Shown here: positions 54,254 through 64,000 of the stretch, in pieces
Layout of the letters: every line of letters starts with the position of its first letter
Position numbering within the stretch: the first letter of the stretch is position 1
DNA from: Noviherbaspirillum sp. UKPF54
GTDB taxonomy: Bacteria > Pseudomonadota > Gammaproteobacteria > Burkholderiales > Burkholderiaceae_D
Assembly: GCF_007874125.1 (NCBI RefSeq)
Contig: NZ_CP040128.1
Location: 2,046,001-2,110,000, forward strand
Length of the DNA: 64,000 nt
Direction of reading: 5' to 3'
Program-made: the position numbers and the translations under genes
Notes under the pieces: model-generated
What the model was told of the DNA's origin: nothing
Database searches by the model: none
Seen by the model: only the letters and a program-made list of their open reading frames with translations

Positions 54254-55351
54254 CTACGCAATAGCGCCGGCGACATCGCGCCGTTCGCTCTCCATGTACT
54301 CGGACGACTGCATTTCGATAATGCGCGACACCGTGCGATGGAATTCATTGGACAACATGCCTTCCGTATAAAGCTCATGCGGCTCTACCTCAGCTGACAT
54401 CAGCAGCTTCACCTTATGGTCGTACAAGACGTCGATCAGCCAGGTAAAGCGCCGCGCCTCGGACGACATGGCAGCGGACATGCGCGGCACCCCGGACAGA
54501 ATCACCGTATGAAACTGGCTGGAGATCTCGAGATAATCGTTTTGCGAACGGGGCCCGCCACACAATGTATGAAAATCGAACCAGATCACGCCGCCGGCGC
54601 GGCGCAGCGAGCGGATCTCGCGCTTCTCGATATGGATGCGCGGATCTTCGTCGGCAGATTCCGCGATGCGCGAAAACGCATTGCGCAAGGCTTGATCCGC
54701 CTCCGCGCCCAGCGGCGTATGGTACGCCTCGACCTGCTCGAGCGCCCGCTTGCGGTAATCCATGCCCGCGTCCACGTTCAACACGTCGAGCTGTCCCTTG
54801 AGAAGCCCGATGGCTGGAAGAATCCGGTCGCGGTGCAGGCCGTCCGGATACAGCGCGTCGGGCACATAGTTCGACGTCATGACGAATGACACGCCGTTTT
54901 CGAACAGGGCCTTCAACAGGTTGTACAAGATCATGGCGTCGGCGATATCCGACACGTGAAACTCGTCAAAGCAGATCAGCCGGTATTTCTTGGCGATACG
55001 CTTGGCCACTTCATTGAGCGGGTCGGCGACGCCCTTGAGATCGTCCAGTTGCCGGTGCACGCCGCGCATGAATTCGTGGAAATGCAGCCGGGTCTTGCGT
55101 ACCACGGGTACAGCCGAGAAAAAGCTGTCCATCAAAAACGACTTGCCGCGGCCCACACCACCCCACATATAGACGCCGCGCGGCACGTCTGGTCGGCTGA
55201 TCAGGCGCTTCAGTCTGCTGGCGCGATGCGACTTGTATGCAACCCAGTCATCATATGCCTGCTGCAGGCGGTCAATCGCGCGCCGCTGCGCCTCATCGGC
55301 CTGATAGCCACGCTGCGCCAGCGCATGTTCGTAGAACTCCCTGACATTCAT
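54254..55351 (-). CDS. zapE: Cell-division ATPase ZapE (AFG1-like)
   Basis: ATPase of the AFG1/LACE1 family that associates with the Z-ring and is needed under anaerobic or heat stress in E. coli. The protein has 365 residues. Walker A is GGVGRGKS (64-71). Walker B is ICFDEFHVSD, with a sensor region FVMTSNYVPDALYPDGL. ATG 55351 (MNVREFYEHALAQ) is preferred over an upstream start, with AAGAGAT before it. It is followed by the coiled-coil gene. Confidence 0.94.
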   Translation of the reverse strand: MNVREFYEHALAQRGYQADEAQRRAIDRLQQAYDDWVAYKSHRASRLKRLISRPDVPRGVYMWGGVGRGKSFLMDSFFSAVPVVRKTRLHFHEFMRGVHRQLDDLKGVADPLNEVAKRIAKKYRLICFDEFHVSDIADAMILYNLLKALFENGVSFVMTSNYVPDALYPDGLHRDRILPAIGLLKGQLDVLNVDAGMDYRKRALEQVEAYHTPLGAEADQALRNAFSRIAESADEDPRIHIEKREIRSLRRAGGVIWFDFHTLCGGPRSQNDYLEISSQFHTVILSGVPRMSAAMSSEARRFTWLIDVLYDHKVKLLMSAEVEPHELYTEGMLSNEFHRTVSRIIEMQSSEYMESERRDVAGAIA

Positions 55352-55412
55352 ATCTCTTGTTTCACCCGTTCCTGCCATTGACTAGAGCCACGCCCAGCCG
55401 GCACGAAAAAAT

Positions 55413-55431
55413 GGGCGAGACAAGCTCGCCC
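55413..55431 (-). terminator. Terminator after the glycine-rich lipoprotein gene
   Basis: Stem GGGCGAG/CTCGCCC, 5-base loop, with ATTTTTTCG following on the minus strand. It lies 78 bases past the lipoprotein stop and before the zapE start. It separates the lpdA/lipoprotein transcripts from zapE. Confidence 0.85.
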
Positions 55432-55508
55432 AACATGATTGATTCGTAGAATTAGCTCCGGGCAATCCTTGAATTATGCCCGTTTTGCGCCCTTCAGGTC
55501 CGCCCAGC

Positions 55509-55910
55509 TCATTGCGGATTTAATTCGACCGTCACGCGTGAGGGATAGCCGCCACCGCCCATCCTGATCGGGAAGTTAAGCCCGACTCCGACACCGACAT
55601 TGCCGCTACCGCCTCCGACACCGACACCCATGCTCGATCCGACCGGGCTCGATGGCTTGACGATCAGTTCAGAGGTGCGATAGCCGGGCTTGCTGCACAC
55701 TACACGCAAGTCTCCGCCTGCACTTTCGATCGGTACCGTGGCGGGCGTGATGACATTCCAGCTCGCGCCGCCGGTACTGACCGTGCAATTGGCGCCGGTC
55801 ACCACGGCCTGCCCGTGGGAGACAGTCTCCACCGACAGGCCGTGTCCGCCCGATCCTGTGGTCGCGCACGCCGCAAGCGTCATCGTCAGTAACAGGATCA
55901 GATGACGCAT
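55509..55910 (-). CDS. Small glycine-rich lipoprotein of unknown function
   Basis: About 133 residues from ATG 55910, with GGAG before it. The lipobox LAAC puts the lipid on Cys15. A short beta-rich middle follows (GLSVETVSHGQAVVTGANCT), with a sequence resembling a PEGA-like turn (VPIESAGGDLRVVCSKPGY). A Gly/Val-rich stretch (GVGVGGGSGNVGVGVGLNF) precedes the C-terminus, ending RVTVELNPQ. It is one of a lipoprotein type common near lpdA-like genes in this group, but I do not know a function. It starts 10 bases after lpdA. Confidence 0.8.
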   Translation of the reverse strand: MRHLILLLTMTLAACATTGSGGHGLSVETVSHGQAVVTGANCTVSTGGASWNVITPATVPIESAGGDLRVVCSKPGYRTSELIVKPSSPVGSSMGVGVGGGSGNVGVGVGLNFPIRMGGGGYPSRVTVELNPQ

Positions 55911-55920
55911 GCCATACTCC

Positions 55921-57348
55921 TCAGAAGTTGAGCGAACGCTTGTCGACCGCCAGCGCAGCTTCCTTGGTCGCTTCCGACAACGACGGGTGCGCATGGCAGA
56001 TACGCGCAATGTCTTCCGACGATGCACGGAACTCCATTGCCACCACCGCTTCCGAAATCAGCTCGGAGGCCATCGGTCCGATGATATGAACGCCGAGGAT
56101 TTCGTCAGTCTTGGCATCGGCCAGGAACTTCACCATGCCGTTGGTATCGCCGAGTGCACGGGCACGGCCATTGGCCATGAACGGGAAGGTGCCGGCCTTG
56201 TAAGCCACGCCTTCCGCCTTCAACTGCTGCTCGGTCTTGCCGACCCATGCAATTTCCGGCGATGTATATATGACCCATGGAATTGTATTGAAGTTCACAT
56301 GACCGTGCTGGCCCGCAATGCGCTCCGCGACCGCCACGCCTTCTTCTTCCGCCTTATGAGCCAGCATCGGGCCGCGCACTACGTCGCCCACCGCCCATAC
56401 GTTCGGAAGGTTAGTCTTGCAATCGCCGTCGACTGCGATGAAACCGCGCTCATCGAGCTTCAGGCCGACGCCTTCCGCATTCAGGCCGATCGTGTTCGGC
56501 ACGCGGCCGATCGACACGATCAGCTTGTCGAACACCGCCTTTTGCGCATTGCCCTTGTCGTCGGTGTATTCAACCGTGACATCCTTCTTGCCTGCGGCAA
56601 TAGCGCCGATCTTCACGCCGAGGCTGATGGCCAGCCCTTGCTTGGCGAACAGCTTGTGAGCTTCTTTCGCGATTTGCTCGTCAACTGCGCCGAGGAACGC
56701 CGGCAGCGCTTCCAGCACAGAGACTTCCGCGCCGAGACGGCGCCATACGCTGCCCATTTCCAGGCCGATCACGCCGGCGCCGATGACACCAAGCTTTTTC
56801 GGCACTGCATCGATTGCCAGAGCACCGGTATTGGAGAGAATTAATTTTTCGTCGAACGGCGCATTCGGCAACGCGCGGGGATTGGAGCCGGTCGCCACGA
56901 TGATCTGCTTGCCGGTGATCGTTTCTTCGGACGCGCCGGCCACCTTGATTTCATAGCCGTTTGCATCGCCCTTCACGAACGAACCGCGACCGTGGAAGAA
57001 CGTGACCTTGTTCTTCTTGAACAGGTACAGGATACCGTCGTTGTTCTGCTTGACGATCGTATTCTTACGAGCAATCATCTGGCCGACATTCATCGTCAGG
57101 CCCTTGACCTCGATCCCGTGATCGGCAAATGCGTGCCCTGCATGCTCATAATGCTCGGACGATTGCAGCAGCGCCTTGGACGGAATGCAGCCGACGTTGG
57201 TGCAGGTGCCGCCCGGAGCGGGACCGTTCTTCTCGTTCTTCCACTCGTCGATACATGCAGTGGAAAAGCCCAGTTGCGCGGCGCGGATCGCCGCAATATA
57301 GCCACCGGGACCGCCGCCGATGACAACCACATCGAAATTCTTTGCCAT
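55921..57348 (-). CDS. lpdA: Dihydrolipoamide dehydrogenase (E3) of the 2-oxoglutarate dehydrogenase complex
   Basis: Reoxidises dihydrolipoyl groups of E2 and reduces NAD. The protein has 475 residues. FAD-binding GGGPGGY is at 11-17. The redox-active disulfide Cys49/Cys54 lies in [16 protein letters not shown]. An NAD-binding motif [19 protein letters not shown] and the C-terminal His-Glu base HAHPSLSE follow. It lies downstream of sucA-sucB. It has no N-terminal lipoyl domain (unlike the E3 of some pyruvate complexes), which suits the 2-oxoglutarate complex. Confidence 0.96.
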   Translation of the reverse strand: MAKNFDVVVIGGGPGGYIAAIRAAQLGFSTACIDEWKNEKNGPAPGGTCTNVGCIPSKALLQSSEHYEHAGHAFADHGIEVKGLTMNVGQMIARKNTIVKQNNDGILYLFKKNKVTFFHGRGSFVKGDANGYEIKVAGASEETITGKQIIVATGSNPRALPNAPFDEKLILSNTGALAIDAVPKKLGVIGAGVIGLEMGSVWRRLGAEVSVLEALPAFLGAVDEQIAKEAHKLFAKQGLAISLGVKIGAIAAGKKDVTVEYTDDKGNAQKAVFDKLIVSIGRVPNTIGLNAEGVGLKLDERGFIAVDGDCKTNLPNVWAVGDVVRGPMLAHKAEEEGVAVAERIAGQHGHVNFNTIPWVIYTSPEIAWVGKTEQQLKAEGVAYKAGTFPFMANGRARALGDTNGMVKFLADAKTDEILGVHIIGPMASELISEAVVAMEFRASSEDIARICHAHPSLSEATKEAALAVDKRSLNF

Positions 57349-57381
57349 GTTCTTAACCTTTTTTCGCAGGATGGACTGCGA

Positions 57382-57408
57382 CCACGGAACAGGATCGCTG
57401 CTCCGTGG
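57382..57408. other. Hairpin in the sucB-lpdA gap
   Basis: CCACGGA-a-CAG pairs with CTG-c-TCCGTGG around a 5-base loop, ten pairs and one mismatch. No T-run follows, so it is not an intrinsic terminator. It could protect the upstream sucAB mRNA end or be a processing site. Confidence 0.45.
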
Positions 57409-57425
57409 CCGCTACGCGTGAATGA

Positions 57426-58679
57426 TTACAGGTCCAGCAGCAGACGTGCCGGATCTTCCAGCGCTTCCTTCATCGCGACCAAGCCGAGCACAGCTTCGCG
57501 GCCGTCGATGATGCGGTGGTCGTAGGACATCGCCAGGTAGTTCATCGGGCGAATCACGATCTGGCCGTTTTCAACGACGGCACGATCCTTGGTCGCGTGC
57601 ACGCCGAGGATGGCGGATTGCGGCGGGTTGATGATCGGGGTGGACAGCATGGAGCCGAACACGCCGCCATTGGAGATCGAGAACGTGCCGCCGGTCAGCT
57701 CGTCCAGCGTGAGCTTGCCGTCCTTGGCCTTGACGCCGAACTCGGCGATCTTCTTCTCGATTTCCGCGATCGTCATCTGGTCGACGTCACGCAGGATCGG
57801 CACAACCAGGCCGCGCGGCGAACCGACCGCGATACCGATGTCGAAGTAGCCGTGGTAGACGATGTCGTTGCCGTCAACCGATGCGTTCAGGATCGGATAC
57901 TTCTTCAGTGCCGCGACGGCAGCCTTGACGAAGAAGGACATGAAGCCCAGCTTGACGCCGTGCTCCTTCTCGAACTTGTCCTTGTACTTGTTGCGCAGGT
58001 CCATCACCGGCAGCATGTTCACTTCATTGAACGTGGTGAGGATGGCGTTGGTCGATTGCGACTGCAGCAGGCGCTCGGCGATACGGGCGCGCAGACGGCT
58101 CATCGGCACGCGCTCTTCCGGACGGTTGGCTAGGTTAAGGCCGACCGGAGCGGCGACCTGTTGCAGCGCGGGTTTGGCAGCGGCCGGTGCCGGCGCAGCG
58201 GCAGGAGCAGGCTTCTTGTCCAGCGCAGTAATCACATCGCCCTTGGTGACACGGCCATCCTTGCCAGTGCCGGCGACTTGGCCAGCGGACATGTTATTGT
58301 CGGCCAACATCTTGGCGGCGGCGGGCATCGCAATCCCTGCCGCGCTCGCTGCCGGAGCAGCCGCTGCTGCCACGGCCGGCGCAGCGGCCGAAGCCGGTGC
58401 TGCAGCGGCTGCGGGCGCTGCCACGGCGCCTGCCTTGGCTTCGGTGTCGATCTTGGCGATCACTTCGCCGGCGACGACGGTGCTGCCGTCACCCTTGATG
58501 ACTTCGACGATCACGCCGGCGTCCGGCGCAGGCAGCTCAAGCACGACTTTATCGGTTTCGATGTCGATCAGGTTTTCATCACGGGCGACCGCTTCGCCCA
58601 CTTTCTTGTGCCATTGCAGCAGGGTCGCTTCGGCGACGGATTCCGACAGTTGCGGAACTTTCACTTCAAGAATTGCCAT
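57426..58679 (-). CDS. sucB: Dihydrolipoamide succinyltransferase (E2 of 2-oxoglutarate dehydrogenase)
   Basis: Transfers the succinyl group to CoA. The protein has 417 residues. The N-terminal lipoyl domain has lipoylated Lys44 in [10 protein letters not shown]. An Ala-rich flexible linker, a peripheral-subunit-binding domain ([20 protein letters not shown]) and a catalytic domain with [13 protein letters not shown] (catalytic His) follow. Ala/Pro-rich linkers of this length are usual. It starts 60 bases after the sucA stop. Confidence 0.97.
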   Translation of the reverse strand: MAILEVKVPQLSESVAEATLLQWHKKVGEAVARDENLIDIETDKVVLELPAPDAGVIVEVIKGDGSTVVAGEVIAKIDTEAKAGAVAAPAAAAAPASAAAPAVAAAAAPAASAAGIAMPAAAKMLADNNMSAGQVAGTGKDGRVTKGDVITALDKKPAPAAAPAPAAAKPALQQVAAPVGLNLANRPEERVPMSRLRARIAERLLQSQSTNAILTTFNEVNMLPVMDLRNKYKDKFEKEHGVKLGFMSFFVKAAVAALKKYPILNASVDGNDIVYHGYFDIGIAVGSPRGLVVPILRDVDQMTIAEIEKKIAEFGVKAKDGKLTLDELTGGTFSISNGGVFGSMLSTPIINPPQSAILGVHATKDRAVVENGQIVIRPMNYLAMSYDHRIIDGREAVLGLVAMKEALEDPARLLLDL

Positions 58680-58739
58680 GTAACTCTCCGTTTCGGGTTG
58701 TTCGTTCGGCGCGCCAGCTTCTAACGCGCCGTCGGGTCT

Positions 58740-61604
58740 TTACTTAGTCAGCACGAAGCCCTTGAGCTTCGAAAACGCGGTGTCGATCAATGCCTTCTGC
58801 TGCGCATAGTGCTTGTCGTAGTAACCGACAGCAGGCGATGCGCTGGCCGGACGGCCGGCGTAGGCGAGCTTCTGGCCATCTTCGAGGTTTTCGAAGATGT
58901 TGTGCTGGATCTGGAACCACGGTCCCTGGTTCTGCGGCTCGTCCTGCGCCCATACCAGCTCCGCGAGGTTCGGGAACTTGCGCAATTCAGCGTTGAACGC
59001 CTTGTGCGGGAACGGGTACAGCTGCTCGACGCGGATGATCGCCACATCCGATGCGCCGCGCTCCTTGCGGGCGTTGACCAGGTCGTAGTAAACCTTGCCG
59101 GAGCACGCCAGCACGCGCTTGACCTTCTTCGGATCGATCTTCTCGTCCACTTCGCCGATCACGGTCTGGAACGAGCCCTTCGCCAGTTCGGACAGCGGCG
59201 AGCCGGCATCCTTGTTACGTAGCAGCGATTTCGGCGTGGCGATAACCAGCGGCTTGCGGAACAGGCGGATCATCTGGCGGCGCAGCAGGTGGAAAATCTG
59301 CGCAGCCGTGGTCGGCTGCACCACTTGCATATTGTTGTCGGCGCATAGCTGCAGATAGCGTTCGAGGCGCGCGGACGAGTGTTCCGGGCCCTGGCCTTCA
59401 TAACCGTGCGGCAGCATCATCACCAAGCCCGATGCGCGCCCCCACTTCACTTCGCCGGAGCTGATGAACTGGTCGATCACGACCTGCGCACCGTTGGCGA
59501 AGTCGCCGAACTGCGCTTCCCAGATCGTCAGCGTGTTCGGTTCTGCGGTCGAATAGCCGTATTCGAAGCCGAGTACCGCTTCTTCGGACAGCACAGAGTC
59601 GATGACGGTAAACGGCGCCTGGTTTTCAGACACGTTCTGCAGCGGGATATAAGTGCCGGCATCCCAACGCTCGCGCTTCTGGTCATGCAGCACGGCATGG
59701 CGGTGCACGAAGGTACCGCGGCCGGCATCCTGACCGGTCAGGCGCACGGCATAACCGGATGCTACCAGCGATGCGTAAGCGAGATGCTCGCCCATGCCCC
59801 AGTCGAGATTCATGTCTCCTTGGCCCATGGTGGCACGGTCGGCGAGAACCTTCTCGACCAGCGGATGCAACTTGAAGTTTTCCGGAACGCTCGTGATGCG
59901 CGATGCGAGACGCTTCAGTTCCGCCATCGGCACGGCGGTGTCGGCTGCATCGGTCCACTTGCGGTTAAGGAACGGCATCCAGTCGACTGCGTACTTGCTC
60001 TTGAAGTTGGAGATGACTGGATCGACCGTGTGCTTGCCTGCATCCATCGCGTCGCGATAAGCCTTGACCATTGCGTCGCCGGCATCAGCAGCAATGGTGC
60101 CTTGGGCAGAAAGCTTGTCCGCGTACAGCTTGCGCGTACCCGGATGCTGGCCGATCTTCTTGTACATCAGCGGCTGCGTCAGCGCCGGCGTATCCTGCTC
60201 GTTGTGGCCAAGCTTGCGGAAGCAGATGATGTCGACGACCACGTCCTTCTTGAACTCGAGGCGGAAATCGAGCGCGATCTGCGTTGCCAGCACGACGGCT
60301 TCCGGATCGTCGCCGTTGACGTGCAGCACCGGCGCTTCGATCATCTTCACGACGTCGGAGCAGTACAGCGTCGAACGCGTATCGCGCGGGTCGGAAGTGG
60401 TGAAACCAATCTGGTTGTTGATCACGATGTGAACTGTGCCGCCGGTGCCGTAGCCGCGGGTCTGCGCGAGGTTCAGGGTTTCCATCACGACGCCCTGACC
60501 GGCGAATGCGGCATCGCCGTGCACCAGGATCGGCATGACCTGCGAGCCATCCTTGTCGCCGCGGCGTTCCATACGTGCCTTGACCGAACCTTCGACGACC
60601 GGATTGACGATTTCGAGGTGCGACGGATTGAATGCGAGCGACAGGTGAATCGGACCGGCCGGGGTGGAGATGTCGGACGAGAAGCCTTGGTGGTATTTCA
60701 CGTCGCCTGCCGGCAGATCGTCGGCATGACGGCCTTCGAATTCAGCGAACAGATCCTGCGGCATCTTGCCGAGAGTGTTTACCAGCACGTTCAGACGACC
60801 GCGGTGCGCCATGCCGATTACGATTTCCTGAACGCCCTTCTCACCCGCGCGCTGGATGGCTTCATCCAGGGAGGCGATGAAGCTCTCGCCGCCTTCCAGC
60901 GAGAAGCGCTTCTGGCCGACGTAACGGGTATGCAGGTAGCGCTCAAGGCCTTCTGCCGCAGTCAGTCGATCGAGAATGTGCTTCTTCTTCTCGGCGGTGA
61001 AATTCGGGGTGGAGCGTACCGACTCAAGTCGCTCCTGCATCCAGCGTTTCTGCGCCGGGTCGCTCATGTACATGAACTCGGCGCCGATCGAACGGCAGTA
61101 CGTATCACGCAGGGATTGCAGCAAGTCGCGCAGCGAAGCGGTTTCCGGGCCAAAATACGTGTTGCTAATGTTAAACACGATATCCATGTCGGCATCGGCA
61201 AAACCGTAGAAACTCGGCTCCAGTTCGGGGATATTCGGACGTTCCTGGCGCTGCAGCGGGTCGAGGTTCGCCCAGCGGTTGCCAAGGAAGCGGTAGGCTG
61301 CGATCAGTTGGGTCGCGGCGACACGCTTGCGGCCCATTTCAACGTCGGCCGTCGCGGTCACGGTGCGGATCGGTCCTTGCTTGGCGCGTTCGGCGAAGGA
61401 GGCGATCACCGGTGCATGCGCGACATCCGGCTTGTTCGAGCCATCGACGGCGGGCACATGCTGCATGGCGTCGAAATACGCGCGCCAGTTGTCAGGCACG
61501 GAGCCAGGGTTGTTGAGGTACGCCTCGTACAGTTCTTCAACGTACGGCGCGTTGCCTCCAAACAGATAAGAGTTGGAGAAGTACTGCTGCATCATCTTGC
61601 TCAC
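58740..61604 (-). CDS. sucA: 2-oxoglutarate dehydrogenase E1 component
   Basis: Thiamine-diphosphate enzyme that decarboxylates 2-oxoglutarate in the TCA cycle. The protein has 954 residues (E. coli 933). The N-terminal E2-binding segment has NSYLFGGNAPYVEELYEAYL. A ThDP-binding region contains GMAHRGRLNVLVNTLGK, and HGDAAFAGQGVVMETLNLAQ and IVINNQIGFTTSDPRD follow. The C-terminus has AQDEPQNQGPWFQIQ. It begins the sucA-sucB-lpdA run. Confidence 0.97.
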   Translation of the reverse strand: MSKMMQQYFSNSYLFGGNAPYVEELYEAYLNNPGSVPDNWRAYFDAMQHVPAVDGSNKPDVAHAPVIASFAERAKQGPIRTVTATADVEMGRKRVAATQLIAAYRFLGNRWANLDPLQRQERPNIPELEPSFYGFADADMDIVFNISNTYFGPETASLRDLLQSLRDTYCRSIGAEFMYMSDPAQKRWMQERLESVRSTPNFTAEKKKHILDRLTAAEGLERYLHTRYVGQKRFSLEGGESFIASLDEAIQRAGEKGVQEIVIGMAHRGRLNVLVNTLGKMPQDLFAEFEGRHADDLPAGDVKYHQGFSSDISTPAGPIHLSLAFNPSHLEIVNPVVEGSVKARMERRGDKDGSQVMPILVHGDAAFAGQGVVMETLNLAQTRGYGTGGTVHIVINNQIGFTTSDPRDTRSTLYCSDVVKMIEAPVLHVNGDDPEAVVLATQIALDFRLEFKKDVVVDIICFRKLGHNEQDTPALTQPLMYKKIGQHPGTRKLYADKLSAQGTIAADAGDAMVKAYRDAMDAGKHTVDPVISNFKSKYAVDWMPFLNRKWTDAADTAVPMAELKRLASRITSVPENFKLHPLVEKVLADRATMGQGDMNLDWGMGEHLAYASLVASGYAVRLTGQDAGRGTFVHRHAVLHDQKRERWDAGTYIPLQNVSENQAPFTVIDSVLSEEAVLGFEYGYSTAEPNTLTIWEAQFGDFANGAQVVIDQFISSGEVKWGRASGLVMMLPHGYEGQGPEHSSARLERYLQLCADNNMQVVQPTTAAQIFHLLRRQMIRLFRKPLVIATPKSLLRNKDAGSPLSELAKGSFQTVIGEVDEKIDPKKVKRVLACSGKVYYDLVNARKERGASDVAIIRVEQLYPFPHKAFNAELRKFPNLAELVWAQDEPQNQGPWFQIQHNIFENLEDGQKLAYAGRPASASPAVGYYDKHYAQQKALIDTAFSKLKGFVLTK

Positions 61605-61765
61605 CTTTCTTCGCGTTTCGCGAGATTAGCGGGTTAATTTAACCTTCCGCGACACGGCCTGACCGATTAGCGGATTGCACATCAAGTTGTGGGGGGAAGG
61701 GCTACGTGACCTGAGGTGTTACCAATTTCTGGATTCGCTAGCATAGCATAATTATTTGCACCAAG

Positions 61766-61796
61766 AAAAAAGCGAGCCGCCGGGGCTCGCTTTTTT
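61766..61796 (-). terminator. Terminator after gltA
   Basis: 13-bp stem AAAAAAGCGAGCC/GGCTCGCTTTTTT with a 5-base loop, symmetrical so it works on both strands. It is 30 bases past the gltA stop on the minus strand and separates gltA from sucA. Confidence 0.9.
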
Positions 61797-61825
61797 TCGG
61801 GCAATACTTTGCCACCGCCAGGCGA

Positions 61826-63139
61826 TTAGCCGCGCTTGTCCATTGCCGGGACATCGCGCTTGGGCGAGCCGACGAACAGTTGGCGCGGGCGGCCGATCTT
61901 CTGCTCCGGATCCGAGATCATCTCGTTCCACTGCGCGATCCAGCCGACGGTGCGGGCCATTGCGAAGATACCAGTGAACAGCGAAACCGGGATGCCCAGC
62001 GCGCGCTGCACGATGCCGGAGTAGAAGTCGACGTTCGGGTAGAGCTTGCGCTGTACGAAGTAATCGTCTTCCAGCGCGATCTTTTCCAGCGCCATCGCCA
62101 GCTTGAACAGCGGATCGTCGTGCAGGCCGAGTTCGTTCAGCACTTCGTAGCAAGTTTCGCGCATCAGCTTGGCGCGCGGATCGTAGTTCTTGTACACGCG
62201 ATGCCCGAAGCCCATCAGTTTGACGTTCGAGTTCTTGTCCTTGACCTTGGCGATGAACTCGCCGATGCGCTCGACGCCGCCCTGCTTCTGAATGTCTTCC
62301 AGCATGTTCAGCGCGGCCTCGTTCGCGCCGCCGTGTGCCGGTCCCCACAGGCATGCGATGCCGGCGGCGATACAGGCGAACGGGTTAGCACCGGAGGAGC
62401 CAGCCAGACGCACGGTCGAGGTCGATGCGTTCTGCTCGTGATCGGCATGCAGGATCAGGATACGGTCGAGCGCGCGCACCAGCACGTCATTGACCTTGTA
62501 CTCGGCGCACGGCGTGGAGAACATCATGCGCATGAAGTTCGCGCTGTAGGACAGATCGTTGCGCGGATAGACGAAAGGCTGGCCGACGGAATACTTGTAG
62601 GACATCGCCACTAGGGTCGGCAGCTTGGCGATCAGACGGATCGCCGACACTTCGCGGTGATGCGGATCATTGATGTCGAGTGAATCGTGATAGAACGACG
62701 ACAAGGCGCCGACGGTACCGACCAGCACCGACATCGGGTGCGCGTCGCGGCGGAAGCCGCGGAAGAAAAATTGCATCTGCTCGTGCACCATCGTGTGATT
62801 GGTGACGGTGCTGACGAATTTCTGCTTTTGCGCTGCGTTCGGCAACTCGCCGTTCAGCAGCAGATAGCAGGTTTCCAGGAAGTCGCAGTTGACTGCGAGT
62901 TGCTCGATCGGGTAACCACGGTACAGCAACTCACCCTTGTCGCCGTCGATATAGGTGATCGACGAATTGCAGGCTGCGGTCGACATGAAACCCGGGTCGT
63001 AGGTGAACTTGCCGGTCGCGCCGTACAGCTTGCGAATGTCGATAACGTCAGGGCCGACGGTGCCCTTGTAAATAGGAAGGTCCAGCGACGGGGAACCGTC
63101 GGAGAACGACAGGGTTGCTTTGGTTTCAGAATTGGTCAT
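61826..63139 (-). CDS. gltA: Citrate synthase
   Basis: Condenses oxaloacetate and acetyl-CoA to citrate. The protein has 437 residues, the size of the hexameric, NADH-sensitive type II enzyme of Gram-negative bacteria. Active-site regions are visible: [30 protein letters not shown] and a final [13 protein letters not shown]. It is followed by the sucA gene after 221 bases that hold its terminator and the sucA leader. Confidence 0.97.
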   Translation of the reverse strand: MTNSETKATLSFSDGSPSLDLPIYKGTVGPDVIDIRKLYGATGKFTYDPGFMSTAACNSSITYIDGDKGELLYRGYPIEQLAVNCDFLETCYLLLNGELPNAAQKQKFVSTVTNHTMVHEQMQFFFRGFRRDAHPMSVLVGTVGALSSFYHDSLDINDPHHREVSAIRLIAKLPTLVAMSYKYSVGQPFVYPRNDLSYSANFMRMMFSTPCAEYKVNDVLVRALDRILILHADHEQNASTSTVRLAGSSGANPFACIAAGIACLWGPAHGGANEAALNMLEDIQKQGGVERIGEFIAKVKDKNSNVKLMGFGHRVYKNYDPRAKLMRETCYEVLNELGLHDDPLFKLAMALEKIALEDDYFVQRKLYPNVDFYSGIVQRALGIPVSLFTGIFAMARTVGWIAQWNEMISDPEQKIGRPRQLFVGSPKRDVPAMDKRG

Positions 63140-63217
63140 GGCTCTTCCTTCAAATGAGGAGGGGTGAGTCGATAGTTAAAAAAAACGAAAAACAAAAACC
63201 CGATGATGGCATCTGTT

Positions 63218-63487
63218 TCATGCAGTGCGCAGTTTTGCCAGCAGCGTGTGAACATGAGGCAAGTCCACCTCACCGCTTGGCTCCTTGCGTGCCAGAAGCA
63301 AATCCATCAATTCGTTATCCGCCAGTTCCATCAAACGCGAAAACGCGTCAACCTCTTCATCGGTCAAACTGGCTTCGTGCGCGTCGAGAAAACGCGTCAC
63401 GATCAGATCGTTCTCGAGCAGACCGCGACGGGCGCGCCAACGCAAGCGAGCGCGTTTGACCGGGTCTGTCTGATGGGTAATAGACAT
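63218..63487 (-). CDS. sdhE: SdhE flavinylation factor (DUF339)
   Basis: Small protein that helps attach FAD to succinate dehydrogenase SdhA. The protein has 89 residues. The family motif RRGLLENDLIV includes the RGxxE signature at residues 21-25. It lies between sdhB and gltA, the standard beta-proteobacterial order sdhCDAB-sdhE-gltA. Confidence 0.95.
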   Translation of the reverse strand: MSITHQTDPVKRARLRWRARRGLLENDLIVTRFLDAHEASLTDEEVDAFSRLMELADNELMDLLLARKEPSGEVDLPHVHTLLAKLRTA

Positions 63488-63581
63488 AAATCCTCATTCG
63501 CTTTATTTCGTTTGCCCTCATGTAAACGAAGGCAAATGGAATAAGGCGGAAGCAGTATCCTCTTCCGCCCTTGCATGGAAC

Positions 63582-64000
63582 TTACACCGTACGGCGCACC
63601 ATCAGCTCCTTGATCTTGCCGATCGCACGCGTCGGGTTCAACCCCTTCGGGCAAACGTCGACGCAGTTCATGATCGTGTGGCAACGGAACAGGCGGTATG
63701 GATCTTCCAGGTTATCCAGACGCTCGTTAGTAGCCTGATCGCGGCTGTCGGCAATGAAGCGGTATGCCTGCAGCAGGCCCGCCGGCCCGACGAACTTGTC
63801 CGGATTCCACCAGAACGACGGGCAGGACGTCGAGCAGCAAGCGCACAGGATACACTCATACAGACCGTCGAGCTCTTCGCGCTCCTCTGGCGACTGCAGA
63901 CGCTCTTTCTCTGGAGGAATCGTATCGTTGATCAGGTACGGCTTGATCGAATGGTATTGCTTGAAGAACTGCGTCATATCCACGATCAGATCGCGGATCA
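63582..64000 (-). CDS. sdhB: Succinate dehydrogenase iron-sulfur subunit SdhB (5' part beyond window)
   Basis: C-terminal ~139 residues of about 235 are in view. The second and third Fe-S cluster cysteines are intact in [14 protein letters not shown] and [14 protein letters not shown]. The segment [15 protein letters not shown] is typical of proteobacterial SdhB. The frame is open to the right edge, so the N-terminal 2Fe-2S ferredoxin domain and start codon are off the window. It precedes sdhE by 94 bases. Confidence 0.96.
   Translation of the reverse strand, partial: IRDLIVDMTQFFKQYHSIKPYLINDTIPPEKERLQSPEEREELDGLYECILCACCSTSCPSFWWNPDKFVGPAGLLQAYRFIADSRDQATNERLDNLEDPYRLFRCHTIMNCVDVCPKGLNPTRAIGKIKELMVRRTV

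Noticed and set aside
59379..61637. A 752-codon plus-strand frame opposite sucA
   Set aside because: sucA on the minus strand is a full-length known enzyme. The antisense product has shadow composition and no recognisable motif.

Overview
The window is chromosomal DNA of a motile, aerobic Gram-negative bacterium. Gene content and order point to Betaproteobacteria, order Burkholderiales, most likely Oxalobacteraceae (Herbaspirillum/Herminiimonas-like). Supporting signs are flhDC-controlled motility with motAB and chemotaxis genes alongside, a HisZ-dependent histidine enzyme, the block ndk-rlmN-pilW-rodZ-ispG-hisS-yfgM-bamB-der-hfq-hflX-hflK-hflC-hisZ-purA, the block surE-pcm-nlpD-rpoS, and gltA-sdhE-sdhB next to sucA-sucB-lpdA. 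The family-level placement is inference. Coding density is high and most genes lie on the minus strand.

Layout. (1) 1-9218: motility and chemotaxis, all minus strand: flhD-flhC, a membrane-anchored methyltransferase, motA-motB, a CheZ-like gene, cheY, cheA (cut by the left edge) and one chemoreceptor. Sequences resembling sigma-28 promoters precede motA and the receptor. A tRNA-Ser with its terminator closes the region. (2) 9318-15147: housekeeping run cysS - DNA glycosylase - accA - tilS - lysC. (3) 15382-17302, plus strand: two closely related cyclophilins and lpxH, with a terminator hairpin embedded in the start of lpxH. (4) 17283-22305: yceH, cysE, rlmB, rnr, then tRNA-Leu with a consensus promoter. 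(5) 22480-38837: a long minus-strand block for nucleotide metabolism, membrane protease regulation, RNA chaperone, ribosome assembly, outer-membrane assembly, isoprenoid synthesis and cell shape. (6) 39015-42004: a BAX-inhibitor-like membrane protein, then a 2.25-kb insertion element. (7) 42015-47846: rlmD, an exonuclease, rpoS, nlpD, pcm, surE. (8) 48004-55910: quinone oxidoreductase, PilZ protein, YoaA/DinG helicase, YdcH, PP2C phosphatase, two poorly characterised envelope proteins and ZapE. (9) 55921-64000: TCA-cycle genes lpdA, sucB, sucA, gltA, sdhE and sdhB (cut by the right edge).

The least ordinary part is the insertion element at 39737-41984. It has perfect 28-bp terminal inverted repeats and a 9-bp (5-11 bp by choice of boundary) target duplication. 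It sits exactly in the loop of what was a bidirectional Rho-independent terminator between two convergent genes. It encodes a 607-residue transposase with two zinc ribbons, whose ribosome-binding site lies in a hairpin. It also carries an oppositely oriented 70-residue cysteine-rich protein with a GDCCVFC motif, and its own bidirectional terminator near the right end. I could not assign it to a named insertion-sequence family by reading alone.
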